In this document: positions 1 to 28,669 of the stretch, in pieces
How the letters are laid out: each line of letters opens with the position of its first letter
Numbering within the stretch: the stretch's first letter is position 1
From: Chaetoderma sp. LZ-2023a
Taxonomy: Eukaryota > Mollusca > Caudofoveata > Chaetodermatida > Chaetodermatidae
Assembly: GCA_034401795.1 (NCBI GenBank)
Contig: CM067366.1
Coordinates: 80,635,720 to 80,699,719, forward strand
Direction of reading: 5' to 3'
Length of the DNA: 64,000 bases
Notes under the pieces: model-generated
Databases searched by the model: none
Seen by the model: only the letters and a program-made list of their open reading frames with translations
Told to the model about the DNA's origin: nothing
Position numbers and translations under genes: made by a program

Positions 1-838
<838 letters not shown>

Positions 839-1190
839 ATAAATTAACCTCAATAAATTACCCCTCAAACATTTTTCCAGTTTTTGCTTATCCGGGGCTC
901 GTTTGAACTCCAGTACACATGTACACCTGCATGCACACATTCATGCACACAAACACGTTTGCACTGAGAATGGATTGACAGATTGCACACATTTTAAAAA
1001 TTTATAAAGCATTCTAGCTAATATTTTGAAAATAACTTGACTGTATGAGATATTGCACATGGATGAGTATTAAAATTTGAGACAAAATACTTTCAGGAAG
1101 GATTTTGAGATACGCTACAGAAAATCATCTGCGCAGTCATCAACCCACTAGGATGTTGTCATAATTGTAACCTTTATCAACTTGTGGTGG
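839..1190. other. AT-rich intergenic stretch, nothing recognised
   Basis: Ordinary AT-rich sequence between the GT array and the duplicated block that follows. No coding signature, RNA gene or clear repeat boundary is visible. A short piece near 1015-1045 resembles the arm of the family A palindrome (ATATTTTGAAAATAACTTGACTG). Confidence 0.6.
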
Positions 1191-1934
1191 CTCAGGGTAT
1201 ACATCCAGGTATAATGTATATACATGTATTATAACTCTGGTGAGAATAGCACAGAATTTGTGCAAATCTGCTGTTTTACTATTTAGTAAGCATCCTGGCG
1301 AATATTTAGAAAATAGTTTGGCTGAATATGATGTGGAGAGCCCACCATATTTCCACAAACCCTACAACAAGCATGCCGATTTCACTGGGTATAAATCTAT
1401 GGCATGAATGCTAACATAGCATTATTGGGTTGTTTCTCTGGTAGAAAAATGCTACATCTGAATTCTGAATGATAAACCTTTCAGAGCATGCTCACAATCT
1501 ACTCTGCCATTGTCTCTGTAGGTAGGCATATGCATGGATGAATGCGTAATACGTCTAGATTTTTCTTAACTTAGGCCACCTTGGCCATCTGCATTTTGAC
1601 TGTTAAGCTTTTTAGGGTATACTCACAATCTACTCTGCCATTGTCCATTGAGGTAGGCAAAGCAGGGATTGAATGTGTTATAGGTCCAGAGTTTTGTTAA
1701 CTTTGGGTGCCTTGGTCCATACATCCAGGCATAGTGCATATACATTCCTTATAACCTCTGCATGGAATAGGCAAGTGCTCGTACAATCAAATGACTTGGC
1801 TATTTAATAAGAGTGCTGACAAGTATTTTGAAAATAGTTTGACTGGATACAAGGTGAATAGGCCATCACATTTCCACAAACTCCACAACAAGCAACCATA
1901 TTTCATGGGTATACATCTATGGCATGAACGTAGG

Positions 1935-1995
<61 letters not shown>

Positions 1996-2260
1996 AATAA
2001 TAATATTATGGACGTTGCAGCATGGTCACGATAATATTTTGATGTATTTCTTCATGATTTCGGTGCTTATTTTAAGCCATTTGTTTCCTGATAGAAGAGA
2101 CCCAGGGTTGGATATGCATGGATTAACATTACTCTATTGGACTGTTTCTCGGGCAGGAAACGCCACATCTGCATTTTGAATTTAAACCTTTTAGAGTATA
2201 CTTGTGATCTACTCTCCGATTACCTCTTCAGGTAGGCACATGCATGGTGTTATAGCTCTA
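1190..2260. repeat. Diverged tandem duplication, period about 530 bp
   Basis: Two diverged head-to-tail units share a series of landmarks in the same order: TACATCCAGG, CTATTTA.TAAG, CCA.ATTTCCACAAAC, TCTATGGCATGAA and GCTACATCTG/GCCACATCTG. The first runs from about 1196 and the second from about 1722. A TCACAATCTACTCTGCCATTG segment repeats inside them as well (about 1492 and 1622). The arms contain a distant relative of the family A half-palindrome. No coding potential was recognised. Confidence 0.7.
1934..2008. repeat. (ATT)n microsatellite
   Basis: A run of ATT triplets ends in a short inverted AAT run, within the second unit of the 530-bp duplication. Tyr-rich open frames here are repeat artefacts. 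Confidence 0.95.
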
Positions 2261-2265
2261 TAGAA

Positions 2266-2560
2266 CTCCCGATGACCTGCCACTAAACCTTTCATGCTTC
2301 ATTACCCTTCCAATATCACTCCCCCGTAAACAATGGCGACCGTATAAGCGGCTGCTCTGATACACCATGCAGTGTCATGTCCTTAACCCTCTTCATGGCC
2401 CTAACACTTTGACAGCTCATTACACCTATCAATCAGCTTTACCACAGGTCAATATATCAACACCTCGAACAATGGCGACCTTATAAGCAGCTGTTCTGTT
2501 TGGTCGAGAGCTATAACAGCATTGAAACCACATTCTTTATTATGTAAAAGTTCAAGTTCA
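2266..2560. repeat. Short local duplication
   Basis: Two related copies, each with an AACAATGGCGACC core followed by TATAAGC.GCTG.TCTG, lie about 140 bp apart (cores near 2330 and 2469). The intervening text is diverged. No gene is recognised. Confidence 0.55.
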
Positions 2561-2879
2561 CTTCATTAGGCCTACACTCTGCCCGAGAACAGCCCAATAT
2601 AGCAACTTAATATTTAAATGAGACAATGCCACTAACATATTCACCAGGTCATTACACCTGTCAGTCATCGGCACACATCAAAGTTCTACATCAACAAAAA
2701 TCTAATAAATATGGGCCACGTCCCCTGACCATATATGTGCATGTGGACATAACCTAGTATGCAAATGAGAGGATGTCATAAGTCTTTCGACCAATCAGAA
2801 CAGGCGCCCATCCTGATGCCTTTCTACTGTAGTGTCCGTCATAACGTCTTCTACAACATGCTATCTCGATTTACGAGCA

Positions 2880-3495
2880 GTTCTCTCTCCCTCCCTCCCT
2901 CCCTCCCTCCTCTCTCCTCTCTCCCTCCCTCCCTCGCTCTCCCTCCCTCCCTCCCCTCTCTCTACCTCCCCCCCCCCCCTATCTCCCTCCCTTCCTCTCC
3001 CTCTCCCTCTCTTTCTCTCCCTCCCTTCTCTCTCTCTCTCGCTCTCCCTCCCGCTCTCCCTCCCTCCCTCTGTCTCTAACTCCCTCCCTCCCTCTCTCCC
3101 CTCCCTCCCTCTCTCCCTCCCTCCCTCCCTCCCTCCCTCTCTCCATCCCTCTCTGCTCTCCCTCTCTCCTGGCTCCCTCCCTCCCTCTCTCCCTCCCTCC
3201 CTCTCTCCCTCCCTCCATCTCTCCCTCCCTCCCTGCCGCCCTCCCTCCCTCCTTCTCTCCCTCCCTCTCCCCCTCCCCTCCCTCCCTCTCTCCTCTCCTC
3301 TCTCCCTCTCTCCTGTCTTCCTCCCTCCCTCTCTCATGTCTCCCTCCCTCACTCTCTCCCACCCTCCCTCTCTCCTCCCCTATCCTACCCTCCCTCCCTC
3401 CCTCCATCCATCCATCCACTCCCTATCCCCCTCTCTCGCTCTCTCTCTCCCGACTTCCTCCTTCCCTCCCTCTCTCTCCCCTCTCTCTACACACA
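2880..3495. repeat. Polypyrimidine (CCCT)n low-complexity tract
   Basis: About 600 bp of almost pure C/T on the plus strand built from CCCT, CTCT and CCCTCC units. Ser/Pro/Leu-rich plus-strand frames and Arg/Glu/Gly-rich minus-strand frames are consequences of composition, not genes. Such homopurine-homopyrimidine mirror tracts can adopt triplex structures. Confidence 0.95.
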
Positions 3496-6050
3496 GACGC
3501 ACGCAGGCATGCACGCACGGACGCTCGCACGCTGTCCATGTAATACAATACGGCATACATACGCCATACATGCAAGGGTAATTTTATTTATTTTTCTTTA
3601 ATCACAGATTTTCATGTATTAATAATAGGTGTAATATAACTATATGCTCGCAGATTTCTCCGGTCTAGAACTGGAGTGATTTACTTTTCAATCATCAGGT
3701 AAATCCTAGGCTGTCTGCCTCGCTATATACGCTCATTTTATGTAATTGAAAGCTATAAAGCTACACGGACAGACTGTGAAAAGGCAATCATACAGCTAAC
3801 CCATTGAATATTTTGAAACTAATTCTACTGCAATTAGTTTCAAAATATTAAACATGAAATATGTAGGTCTATTGAGGGGCTTGAGTGTAGGCCTAATGAA
3901 GAGAACTTGAACTTTTACATAATAAAGAATGTGGTGCCTTTGCAACAGCACATATATATGTAGCACCCCCACACCCCGGGCCCCTATAATGCCATAGTCT
4001 ATCATATTAGTACAAAACAACACTTGCATGCAATTAGTATCCCTTTTAAAATCACGCGCATGGACAAGATCTAAAATTTATGGACCAATTGTTTACCATG
4101 TGAAAGTTTATAAAGAATGGAACTATAACTTTATATAGCCCAAATGTTCCTATTTATGGTTAATAATGCTTAACACATTTTCCAATCCACCCGCGTATGA
4201 CCTTGCAAAATGGGTGCTTCTTCCGGAAAAAGTCGATCATTTCCGAGTGTACAATTTTCGTCACAAACTAAACCACGTCATAACGCAATGACGTCACAAT
4301 AAACTTACCTTAGATAACGCGAGCACCCAACATGGAGGATATTTCTGCTCTTATTCGGAAAAGCGGTATTTAACGAAAAACGAAAGCAGGTGAAATGAAT
4401 AAAATGTAATGCATAGAGCCTATAGATATATCTCCTCACAGCGTACGTATTTATCAAATCATCATCATCGATGGAGGTAGTTTTCAATCACTTTCTGTTT
4501 TCTTTTTTATTTGAACTTTGCAATTATAAATTGTGTTTTAGTATTTCATTATTATACGCGGCGTGTGTTATCGTTTACACTTTTAAGTTTGCCTACATCA
4601 TTTGCTCTTCTGGCAGCATCCAAATCATTTCTTACTACAGTGATAAGCAAATAATAACTGCTGTGGGTCTGTGGCTAAGCGCAGGTAGCAATCATCAAAC
4701 AATTTGAGTCTCATCTTGGAGAATACAGCAAAGAATTTATTTAGAATTTATACGGGATAGCTTGCTGATAGTTATTTAATTATGACAAGAATTATAATGT
4801 GACTGGATAATTAGAATTTTGGTATTTCCCCATCAGGCGATTGAAAACTGCCTCCATTATTTGACGATTTTAACTGAAGGTTCATTTCATACAAACTCAT
4901 TCGCAGAATTAGAATTGTGTGATTTAGTCAAAGATTAGGCATCAAATAGGTGCTTGATTCATTCTTGTGAAGCAACCATATGTAAAACTCCCTGTACTTT
5001 ACTGTTTGTCTTCACTGAAGCATTTATATGACTGCTACCTCTTAAGCACATTATTTAACAAGGCAAATTAGTCACCTAAAGCGCTACTTAAATAACTTGA
5101 AATTAATAATAATCAATTGCACAGTGAAAATGTTTTTGCTGAGCGCTAAGAATAAACAATACAAATTATATAATGTAGTATGATAGTTCTATTATAATTT
5201 TACTTTTAATTTTGAGTGTCTAAAATAGCCTGATTGAAAACTACCTCCGATTGAAAATACCCTCCACTACCCTATGTATAATGTAGGGCTTTACTGTACC
5301 TTGAGGGGAAGGTACCTGTTGAGAATGTCTCAATTAATTTTTTGTAAATATTTACTTAGTGTACACAGGCCAAACTCAATGATGTTGTCAGAGGAGAATT
5401 TGGTCAACATGCCCTACTTACTGTTACACATCTCCTACATTCAGCACAATTTTGGCTTAGACTATGCGCACTCGACCATGAACACACACATGCGGATCAC
5501 TACTTAAACTAGCATCTTCTATGAAAAGCTTATGGCCTGAATTTGGCCTTCAAGAAATTTGGTCTAATTATGTCTTTAGTAGCAAATTTCAATCATTAAC
5601 GTTCCTCAAAGGTGAACTTGAAGAAGGATATAAATTAAACTGGTATTCTTGCATCAACAGAGAAATATTACGCCGCCGCACCCCCCCCCCCCCCCCCCCC
5701 TCAACACCCCCACCCACCCCACCCCACCCCAACCTCGCCACCCCCACCCAACCTCGCCATCCCCATCCCACCCGCGGACCGTTTCTATTTAGTTCGCCTC
5801 CTGTTGAAAGTGGGTGTCAGATTTCATTAAAAAAAATTCCCTCCGTCACGCTATCTCATCCGAAACGGTTTCGTGGAATTCAGCCTAATTTGTATATATC
5901 AGCTAGGCCTACACATATGACCGCAGATTGTGCGATGACATTTACCTGGAGCGAGATCAAAAGCGCAAATATCATAGAAATTCAGCCTGTCACGCTATCT
6001 CCTCCTCGGAAACCATTTGGTGGAAATCAACCCAATCTGTTATTTGATTT
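3496..6050. other. Intergenic, no gene recognised
   Basis: AT-rich DNA without a protein that I can identify. Small landmarks are an inverted ATTTTGAAACTAATT / AATTAGTTTCAAAATAT pair near 3811-3850, a CRE octamer at 4289-4296 next to a donor-like AAG|GTAAGT on the minus strand (near 4308-4315), and a poly-C/CCCCA tract at 5680-5770. Open frames of 60-180 codons here have no recognisable domain. Confidence 0.6.
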
Positions 6051-6336
6051 AAGCCTGTGACAGACGATCCAACATGTATGATTATACATGTATAATAATA
6101 CATTTGTATGTCATACTTGTCCAGTGATACCAACAAGATCACGTGATACAAATTCCGGCATATGATTAGGTGTTTCATTAAATATGTTTGACGTCGTCGG
6201 ACGAAAGTTGAACATTGTCCGACATTTTTGCGTGTATGATTCGAGCTGTCGAAGTGTATGATACACATCAAACATCGTCCGACTTTGTCGAACCATACAT
6301 ATTAATCATACATGTTGGATCGTCTGTCATAGGCTT
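6051..6336. mobile_element. MITE family D, complete copy
   Basis: About 286 bp with long terminal inverted repeats. The left end reads GCCTGTGACAGACGATCC followed by AACATGTATGATTA. The right end is the inverse, TAATCATACATGTT then GGATCGTCTGTCATAGGC. The interior holds repeated ACATTGTCCGAC/CATCGTCCGAC motifs around GTCGGACGAAAG. There is no coding capacity, so it should be a non-autonomous DNA element. A second, more diverged member lies at 62313-62640. Confidence 0.85.
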
Positions 6337-6469
6337 TACCCATGTGCCTGTGGCATTGTGCGGTTCTGTGAACCAAGTAGCGGGTGTCAATGGTTCAAAA
6401 GCGAGAAAATTGTAGGACTTTACGATGGCGGCGCAATCGACTGCCCATTATCGTCGAATTTTATTAATG

Positions 6470-6715
6470 ACTAATGCATAAGCGTATATTAATATAATCT
6501 TTTAAGTTGAGAATTTGGAATTAGGGATACATATCCATAATTCGAATTTAGAACTAAAATATATAGGCCTATTAATTTATATGGAATGAAATTATCATAA
6601 TGTTAAGATTTATTAAGTTTCAATACATTGAGGTACACACTTAAGCCGCTAAAATAACAAATCTTTAACCATTTAATTTTCAAGCATTCTTGTGTGAATA
6701 TGAGCTTTTAAAGGT
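6470..6715. mobile_element. MITE family C, partial copy
   Basis: Contains the right-hand arm shared with the full copy next to it (ATTAATTTATATGGAATGAA, then AAGATTTATTAAGTTTCA, ending near CATTCTTGTGTGAATATGAG). It abuts the complete family C copy, so this is a fused or nested pair. Confidence 0.7.
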
Positions 6716-7060
6716 GCATATACACAGCGAAATAACTGGAAATAAAATAGTTTAAATTGTGTACATATAGAGGCTTAAACGGTGGGCCTAAATGTAATGA
6801 AACGAAATAGGTCTGTCTTAACATATGATGATTTCAATGCGTTAAAATTAATATAATTGTTTAAGTTGGCAATTTGAATTAGGGGACTCGCGCCTCTATT
6901 TCAATTTCACAACGTAAACAATTATATTAATTTATATGGAATTAAATCATCATAAGATTTATTTCGTTTCATTACATCTAGGCCCACAGCGTAAGCCTCT
7001 AAAAGGATACAATTTAAACAATTTAATTTTCAAGCGTTTTGGCATGCACCTATTGAAAAG
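6712..7060. mobile_element. MITE family C, full foldback copy upstream of SLC7
   Basis: Starts AAAGGTGCATATACACAGCG. The two arms are inverted copies of each other (AATTAATATAATTGTTTAAG against CAATTATATTAATTTATATG) around a GCCTCTATTTCAATTTC centre. The same structure occurs at 60098-60452, and half of it at 51853-52020. It ends about 140 bp before the SLC7 start codon, so it is likely within the promoter or 5' UTR region. Confidence 0.8.
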
Positions 7061-7197
7061 GAAATACTCGAATCCATGTGCAGATGTAGGCATATGCGCT
7101 ATTATTAACAATTAAACAAATTTGATTTGATATTATTTTTACAGAGTTTGAAGTGACTCGTCAATTGGCTATGTGCTGCTGAGATTACTGCGCTGGA

Positions 7198-23354
<16,157 letters not shown>

Positions 23355-23837
23355 CATGCGGAAGCGTGACGTCAGAAAACTATGGAAGAACAACAGCCAG
23401 ACTACCGGCTTGATCACGCGTAGGTCTATGGCAGCGAATGAGGACTATATGACCATATACAAGACTAAAACTAATAATGTGTGAATATTTTATTATTGCT
23501 GGAAAGATACTTACAATAAGTGTCTCATATTATAATGAATGTGTCTATCTTTGACGCGTACACGTGTGAGAGTGCATGTGTCCCTCCGCGTGAGCTAACA
23601 CGCCAATCCTAAAAACACCAGAGCCATATGTTGTAGAATATTTTAATTTCTAGAACTAATGTGACCTGAAGATACCATACAGCGGCATCTTTCAGTTGTA
23701 TTTAGTTTTGCTAGGTTCAGCAGAGTAGCAGAACGGTCGTACTGTAATCGCCTGGAATGGCATGGCTAAACATTGTTCTCCAAAGGTCACTTAAGTCATA
23801 TAATTAATTTTAGCTGAACAACACATTTTATATTGCA

Positions 23838-23850
23838 AATAAAGAATAAA
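23838..23850 (+). promoter_or_regulatory. SLC7A9: Probable SLC7 polyadenylation signals
   Basis: Two AATAAA hexamers (23838-23843 and 23845-23850), about 485 nt after the SLC7 stop, followed by an A-rich tract. A plausible 3' UTR end; a TGACGTCA lies in the UTR at 23367. Confidence 0.6.
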
Positions 23851-24037
23851 AAAAAATAAAAAAAGCGATGTGTGTTAAACATGCATGACTACATACCCAC
23901 ACACATTCTTGTCCAAACCTTAAATAAATGGTTTGACAAACATTTTAAGTGAATATACCCTTTGCTTCACTTTTACCATGCGTTAACAAATGGCTATGGT
24001 GGTGGGGTTGGGGAGGGGGCAAGGATGACTATCTTGT

Positions 24038-24386
24038 TAATGGACCTTTCCAGAGTAATGACGTCATATAACGTCATAATTAGATAAGCTGCGTGTAGGA
24101 TGACGTCATAATCATTACGTCATAAATGATTCTATCCGGAGCGTCTTTAACTCTTAATAGTCAGACACGTTGTTCAGATTGTATATCTTTACTATTTAAT
24201 AAACATGCAGTTGAATATTTTGAAACTAATTTGACTGGGCGCTGTTGCTGCCATAGGCAGCAACAGCACCTAGTTAAATTAGTTTCAAAATATTCAAGAG
24301 CTTACCTGTACAGTCTTTTGGAAATTGATAGTCAGGGAGTGTGGGTGGAGCTTAGCTAGAGATGCGCGGCGCATAGCTGAAATTAT
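24038..24386 (-). mobile_element. Family A copy, nearly intact core
   Basis: Minus orientation; begins AATGGACCTTTCCAGAGTAA. Two CRE octamers (24059, 24101). The hairpin 24210-24297 is close to perfect with CTGTTGCTGCC and GGCAGCAACAG. The right terminal repeat is replaced by the GATG-rich minisatellite that follows. Confidence 0.88.
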
Positions 24387-24414
24387 GATGGCTTATTCGG
24401 GCCATCGCGCATCG

Positions 24415-24765
24415 CCTCCAGATACTTGCCATGATGGAGTGATGGAGCGATGGTACGATGCGATGCATGATGATGCGATATAATGACACGATGGTGCGAT
24501 GCGATGGTGCGATGCAATGGAGCGCGATGGTGCTATGTGATGGAGCGATGGTACGATGCGATGGTGCTATGCGATGAACGATGGTGCGATGCGATGACAA
24601 AATGGTGCGATGTGATTGAGTGATTAGGCTATGGAGAGATGAGTGATGGTCGATGGAGCTATGGAGAGATGGAGCGATGGAGCTATAGAGAGATGGAGAG
24701 ATGAAGCGATCGTGTGATGGAGCTATGGAGAGATGGAGCGATGGAGCAGTGGTACGATACAATGT
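24415..24765. repeat. GATGG(A/T)GC minisatellite
   Basis: About 350 bp of GATG-based units in higher-order combinations of GATGGTGCGATGCGATG and GATGGAGCTATGGAGA. The minus-strand frame full of Ser-His-Arg-Thr-Ile is a by-product of the repeat. Confidence 0.93.
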
Positions 24766-24785
24766 TACAATGTAAACATCATCTA

Positions 24786-26520
24786 GCGCCCACGGACCCA
24801 TTGGTCAGGTACCCGGGCGGACACTATACATAATTTCGTTAATACTTACCAGATCGTGACGAAACTCGATAGATAGCGTGTAGTATGTATGTCCAACGTG
24901 TCTACCGAGTTTCATCGCGATCATATAAGAATTATAAGATATATCGGAAAATGTATCTAAAAAAATATACAAGTCCCGTATAGATATACGCTAGATTATC
25001 CTTGTAGTCGATTTAATAACTTTGTTAATATTAGTACCACTCACTTGAAATTTACAGATCACGTTCCCAGAAGGTTTAGGTCTACGCCCACGGTCGGATA
25101 TCCGCGTTGATATACCGCATTTTTGCAAAGTTATTAACTTTACAAGTAGTTACCCCAATACCGCCGATATCCCAGGGCCCACGGTCCCATTGGTCAGGTA
25201 CCCGACCGAACACGATACATAATTTCGTTAATGCTTACCCGATCGTGACGAAACTCAGTGGACTGTGTGTAGTATGTATGCCCAACGTGCCTACCATTTT
25301 TTTTATCGCGATCGTATACGAATTACGATTTATATAGACTTAACCTGTACAGGTGATATATAGGAACATTTTTCTCAAAAGTCCAGAATAGATATACACT
25401 AGAATACGCATTTTCGCGATTTAATAACTTTGTTAATATTAGTACCACCCCTTTGAAATTTACATATCACGTTTCCAGAACGTTTAGATCCACGTTTACG
25501 GTCGGATATCTGCGTTGCTATAAGGTGTTGCAAAGTTATAGATAATTTCGATACTGCTTACCCGATCGTAACGAAACTCGGTAGACGGCGTGTAGTATGT
25601 ATGTCCAACGTGTTTACCATTTTTCATCGCGATCGTAGGGCCTATAAGAATTGTGATTTATATAGACTTAACCTGTAGAGGTGATATATCGGAACATTTT
25701 TCTCAAAAATATACAAGTCCAGTATAGAATTACGCTAGATTACCTTTGTAGTCGATTTAATAACTTTGTTAATATTAGTACCACTCCCTTGAAAGTTACA
25801 GATCACATTCCCAGTTTCGTTAGGTCCATACCTCCGGTCCGATATCTGAGTTGGCATAACGTGTTGCAAAGTCATTGACTTTACAATTAGTTACACTGAT
25901 AGCGCGCGTATCCCAGCGCCCACGGAACCTTTGGTCAGGTACCTGGCCGGACACTACACATACTTTCGTTAATGGTTACCCGATCGTGATCAGCGTGTAG
26001 TCTGTATGTGCAACGTGTCTACCGAGTTTCATTCCGATCATGTAAGAAGTAAGATTTTAATAGAATTAACCTGTAGTGGTGATATATCGGACACTTTTCT
26101 CAAAAAAGTCCAGTAGCTCTATTGGAATGGTACCGGGCTTTCCACGACGTCCGCACTATTTTTTTTGCCGTGGCTTAACTTTATGGGTTAGGGTTAGGGG
26201 TTGGGTTAGTGTTAGGGTTAGGGTTAGGGGTTAGGGGTTAGGGGTTAGGGTTAGGGGTTAGGGGTTAGGGGTTAGGGGTTAGGTTTAGGGTTAAGGTTAG
26301 GGTTTGTGTTTGGGTTTAACCCGGGCGGTCACAACTGATAATTCGGTATATACTTATCCGATCGTGACGAAACTTGGCAGCCAGTGTGTAGCACGTACGT
26401 ACAACGTGTCTACCAATTCACATCCCGATCGGTTTTTATATACATAACCTCTAGTGGTCATATATAGGAACATTTTTCTTTAAAAATCCAGTAGCCCTAT
26501 TGGAATGGTAACGGTGCTTT
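24786..26520. repeat. Satellite-like array, unit about 385 bp
   Basis: Four to five diverged units. Landmarks recur: GCCCACGG.CCCATTGGTCAGG (24788, 25179, 25918 variant), TAATTTCGTTAAT.CTTACC (24832, 25222, 25547 variant), GATCGTGACGAAACTCG, GTAGTATGTATG.CCAACGTG, AATAACTTTGTTAATATTAG (25015, 25423, 25758), and GGTCGGATATC. A last partial unit after the TTAGGG tract repeats CCGATCGTGACGAAACTTGG. Units contain no gene. Confidence 0.9.
26184..26312 (+). repeat. Interstitial telomere-like (TTAGGG/TTAGGGG)n
   Basis: About 130 bp of TTAGGG and TTAGGGG units with GTTAGTG and TTAAGG variants, embedded in the 385-bp satellite. TTAGGG is the canonical telomere repeat of most non-insect, non-nematode animals, so this is an internal, degenerate telomeric tract. 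Confidence 0.93.
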
Positions 26521-27140
26521 CCACGACGTCCGCACTTTTTTTTGGTCATAATTTCCCCTTATGCAGGGTATATATATCTTCATATACATCCCAACTGTTA
26601 ATCTTCTTCTTCTTCTTCTTTTCGTTCGCTGATCATACCGCCAATCCTGTAAGTGACTATCGACATGATCATAAGCGTTAAGTGCGTGGATCCATGGTTT
26701 ATTAGAGTGCGCCGTGCGGCCTGGAACCTCCATCTTCAGCACTCGAAGTTTCTGTCAGGGTTACCTCACCCTTAGCTCCTTTAGTCGCCTCTTACGACAC
26801 GCAGAGGACACGGAAGGTGTATTCTAAGCCCCCACCTACAGGGCCAACTGTTAATCACAATGCATAAAACAGACTTCGGATCGCTTTGATAGCCATACTG
26901 CGAGCCACGTATACAACGACCCTACCCGATCCACCCTATCCACCTATGCAACCACCCATACCACCACCAGACACCTCCCCACCAACATAACCCCTTCCCT
27001 ATCCACATTTACAACCACCGATACAACCAGCACGATACACCCACCAGACCCCCCCCCCCATGCCCCACCCCACCCCTGCATACCCGGGATACCCTGGATT
27101 ATTTGGTATGTTATAGCCTCATTACCTCAGTCAAATTAAG
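26521..27140. other. Intergenic, low-complexity segments
   Basis: Contains a CTT run (26602-26621) and C-rich imperfect ACCACC/CCACCC stretches (26930-27085). The minus-strand frame at 26497-26742 has no recognised domain. A segment at 26740-26850 (TTTCTGTCAGGGTTACCTCACCC to CCCCCACCTACAGGGCC) looks like the tail of an interspersed repeat but was not identified. Confidence 0.5.
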
Positions 27141-27149
27141 AAATCGGGA

Positions 27150-27935
27150 TACCGATAGGTGCATTCCGGTACATATTGGTCCAATGTACCACCCACCAGG
27201 CCTGGGGTATTGGAACTCAAATTTTGGAAATTAGGTCATGACCAAAATCCATAAAAATATCAACTTTAGCAATAAATAAAAAGCTGATTATGATACATTC
27301 GAATTCGCTGATTCGTTGGTGTTTAAAAAGCTGACTTAATTACATGTTTTGTGGGCATAACTTAGCGCTATAAGAAAACGGCATGAACGACGCTATTAGT
27401 GCTAGCTTTTAAATATAATTTATGACTAAAAATTTAAAATGTTTGCAATCGTTCCGGCTGTTGAAAGCTGTTTAAATTATTTCGAAATAACGTTTCTTTA
27501 CGATTTGATTACTCGCTGCGCAAGTGCCACCCTATTCCTAATTCAGTAGTGGACACACCTATGTCCAGTACCTATAGGTCCCGATTATGCTCGGGATACC
27601 GCCAGCGACCAGGACCTATTGGTCCAGGACAAATTGGTGACCGGAACCCATCGGTCCCAGACACGCTGGTGACCGGTCTGGTGTCCGGTACCAGACACGG
27701 GGTGGATATGCGTGTCCAGTAGCTATCGGTCCCGCCCATGGGGATTCCGTGGGGATTCCGACCGGACACAGCTGTGTCCGGTATACCTATTGGTCTGGAT
27801 ACCGCTCGGCCGCCACTGGTGCCGCCCACGCCCGTGGGCTAAAGAGTGGTCGGGATCAATATGTACAGCCCTAATAGGTCCCGAGAGGCCCAGATACCTC
27901 CCCTATTGGTCTCTGACCTACCCCATTGGTCCGCG
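27150..27935. repeat. Dense (C/T)(A/C)TATTGGTCC-type repeats
   Basis: Repeated short words in both orientations: CCTATTGGTCC, CCTATAGGTCCCG, CCCATCGGTCCC, GACCGGT, TGTCCGGTA. The block is GC-rich and full of short inverted repeats. Similar words occur in the satellite (CCCATTGGTCAGGTACC) and again at 58797-58850 and 61466-61530 (GGGCCGGTA...GACCAATACCGG). Confidence 0.75.
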
Positions 27936-27939
27936 TCTC

Positions 27940-28665
27940 AACACGTAAGGATTGACAGATTGAGAGCTCTTTCTCGATTCGGTGGGTGGTGGTGCATGGC
28001 CTTCTTAGTTGGTGGAGTGATTTGTCTGGTTGATTCCGATAATGAACGAGACATAGAGGGTGGATAGTCGGCCCCCCCCACGGGCCATTCGTCGTCTCTG
28101 CTTCTTAGAGGGACAAGTGGCGTTCAGCTACGCGAGAATGAGCAATAACATGTCTGTGATGCCCTTAGATGTTCTGGGCTGCACGCGCACTACACTGAAG
28201 GACTCAGCAGGCACCATCCCGGTCCCGAAAGGGTCCGGTAATCCTTTGAACCTCCTTCGTGCTGGGGATCGGGGCTTGCAATTCTAACCCGTGAACTAGG
28301 AATTCCTAGTTAAGCAGATCGTGTACATTATTTTTCGGGTAAAACATACCCTCTATTGTTACTTCACCTAGATCATTAACATTAAAACGTAGGTATGGGT
28401 TGAAGAGGTGACACGTGATATTGCTGCCCTATTGATTGCTGATAGTAGCACCTATATTTACCCAATACTTGCGAATACGATGTCGACTTTTCATGCTCGG
28501 ACATATCGTGTCATGCTAATATATTGGATATCTCCTTGTCGAGACTAATAGCTTTACGTATTGCTGGGTCTGTCTGTAGCAGAGATATTTTAGTCTGCTC
28601 ATTTAAGTTGGCTATCAATTCGTGTGTTTACCAATACTGCAATATTAAGACAATATATTAATTAA
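27940..28665. other. Intergenic, no gene recognised
   Basis: No motif or element recognised; a CCTAGTT-type short inverted pair (AACTAGGAATTCCTAGTT at 28294-28311) is present. Confidence 0.5.
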
Positions 28666-28669
28666 AGGC

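Noticed and set aside
2759-3581. Ser/Pro/Leu-rich and Arg/Glu/Gly-rich frames of up to 249 codons
   Set aside because: All lie in the CCCT polypyrimidine tract and change identity with frame; composition alone explains them.
24352-24801. 149-codon minus-strand frame rich in Ser, His and Ile
   Set aside because: Lies in the GATG minisatellite; periodic protein repeats mirror the DNA repeat.
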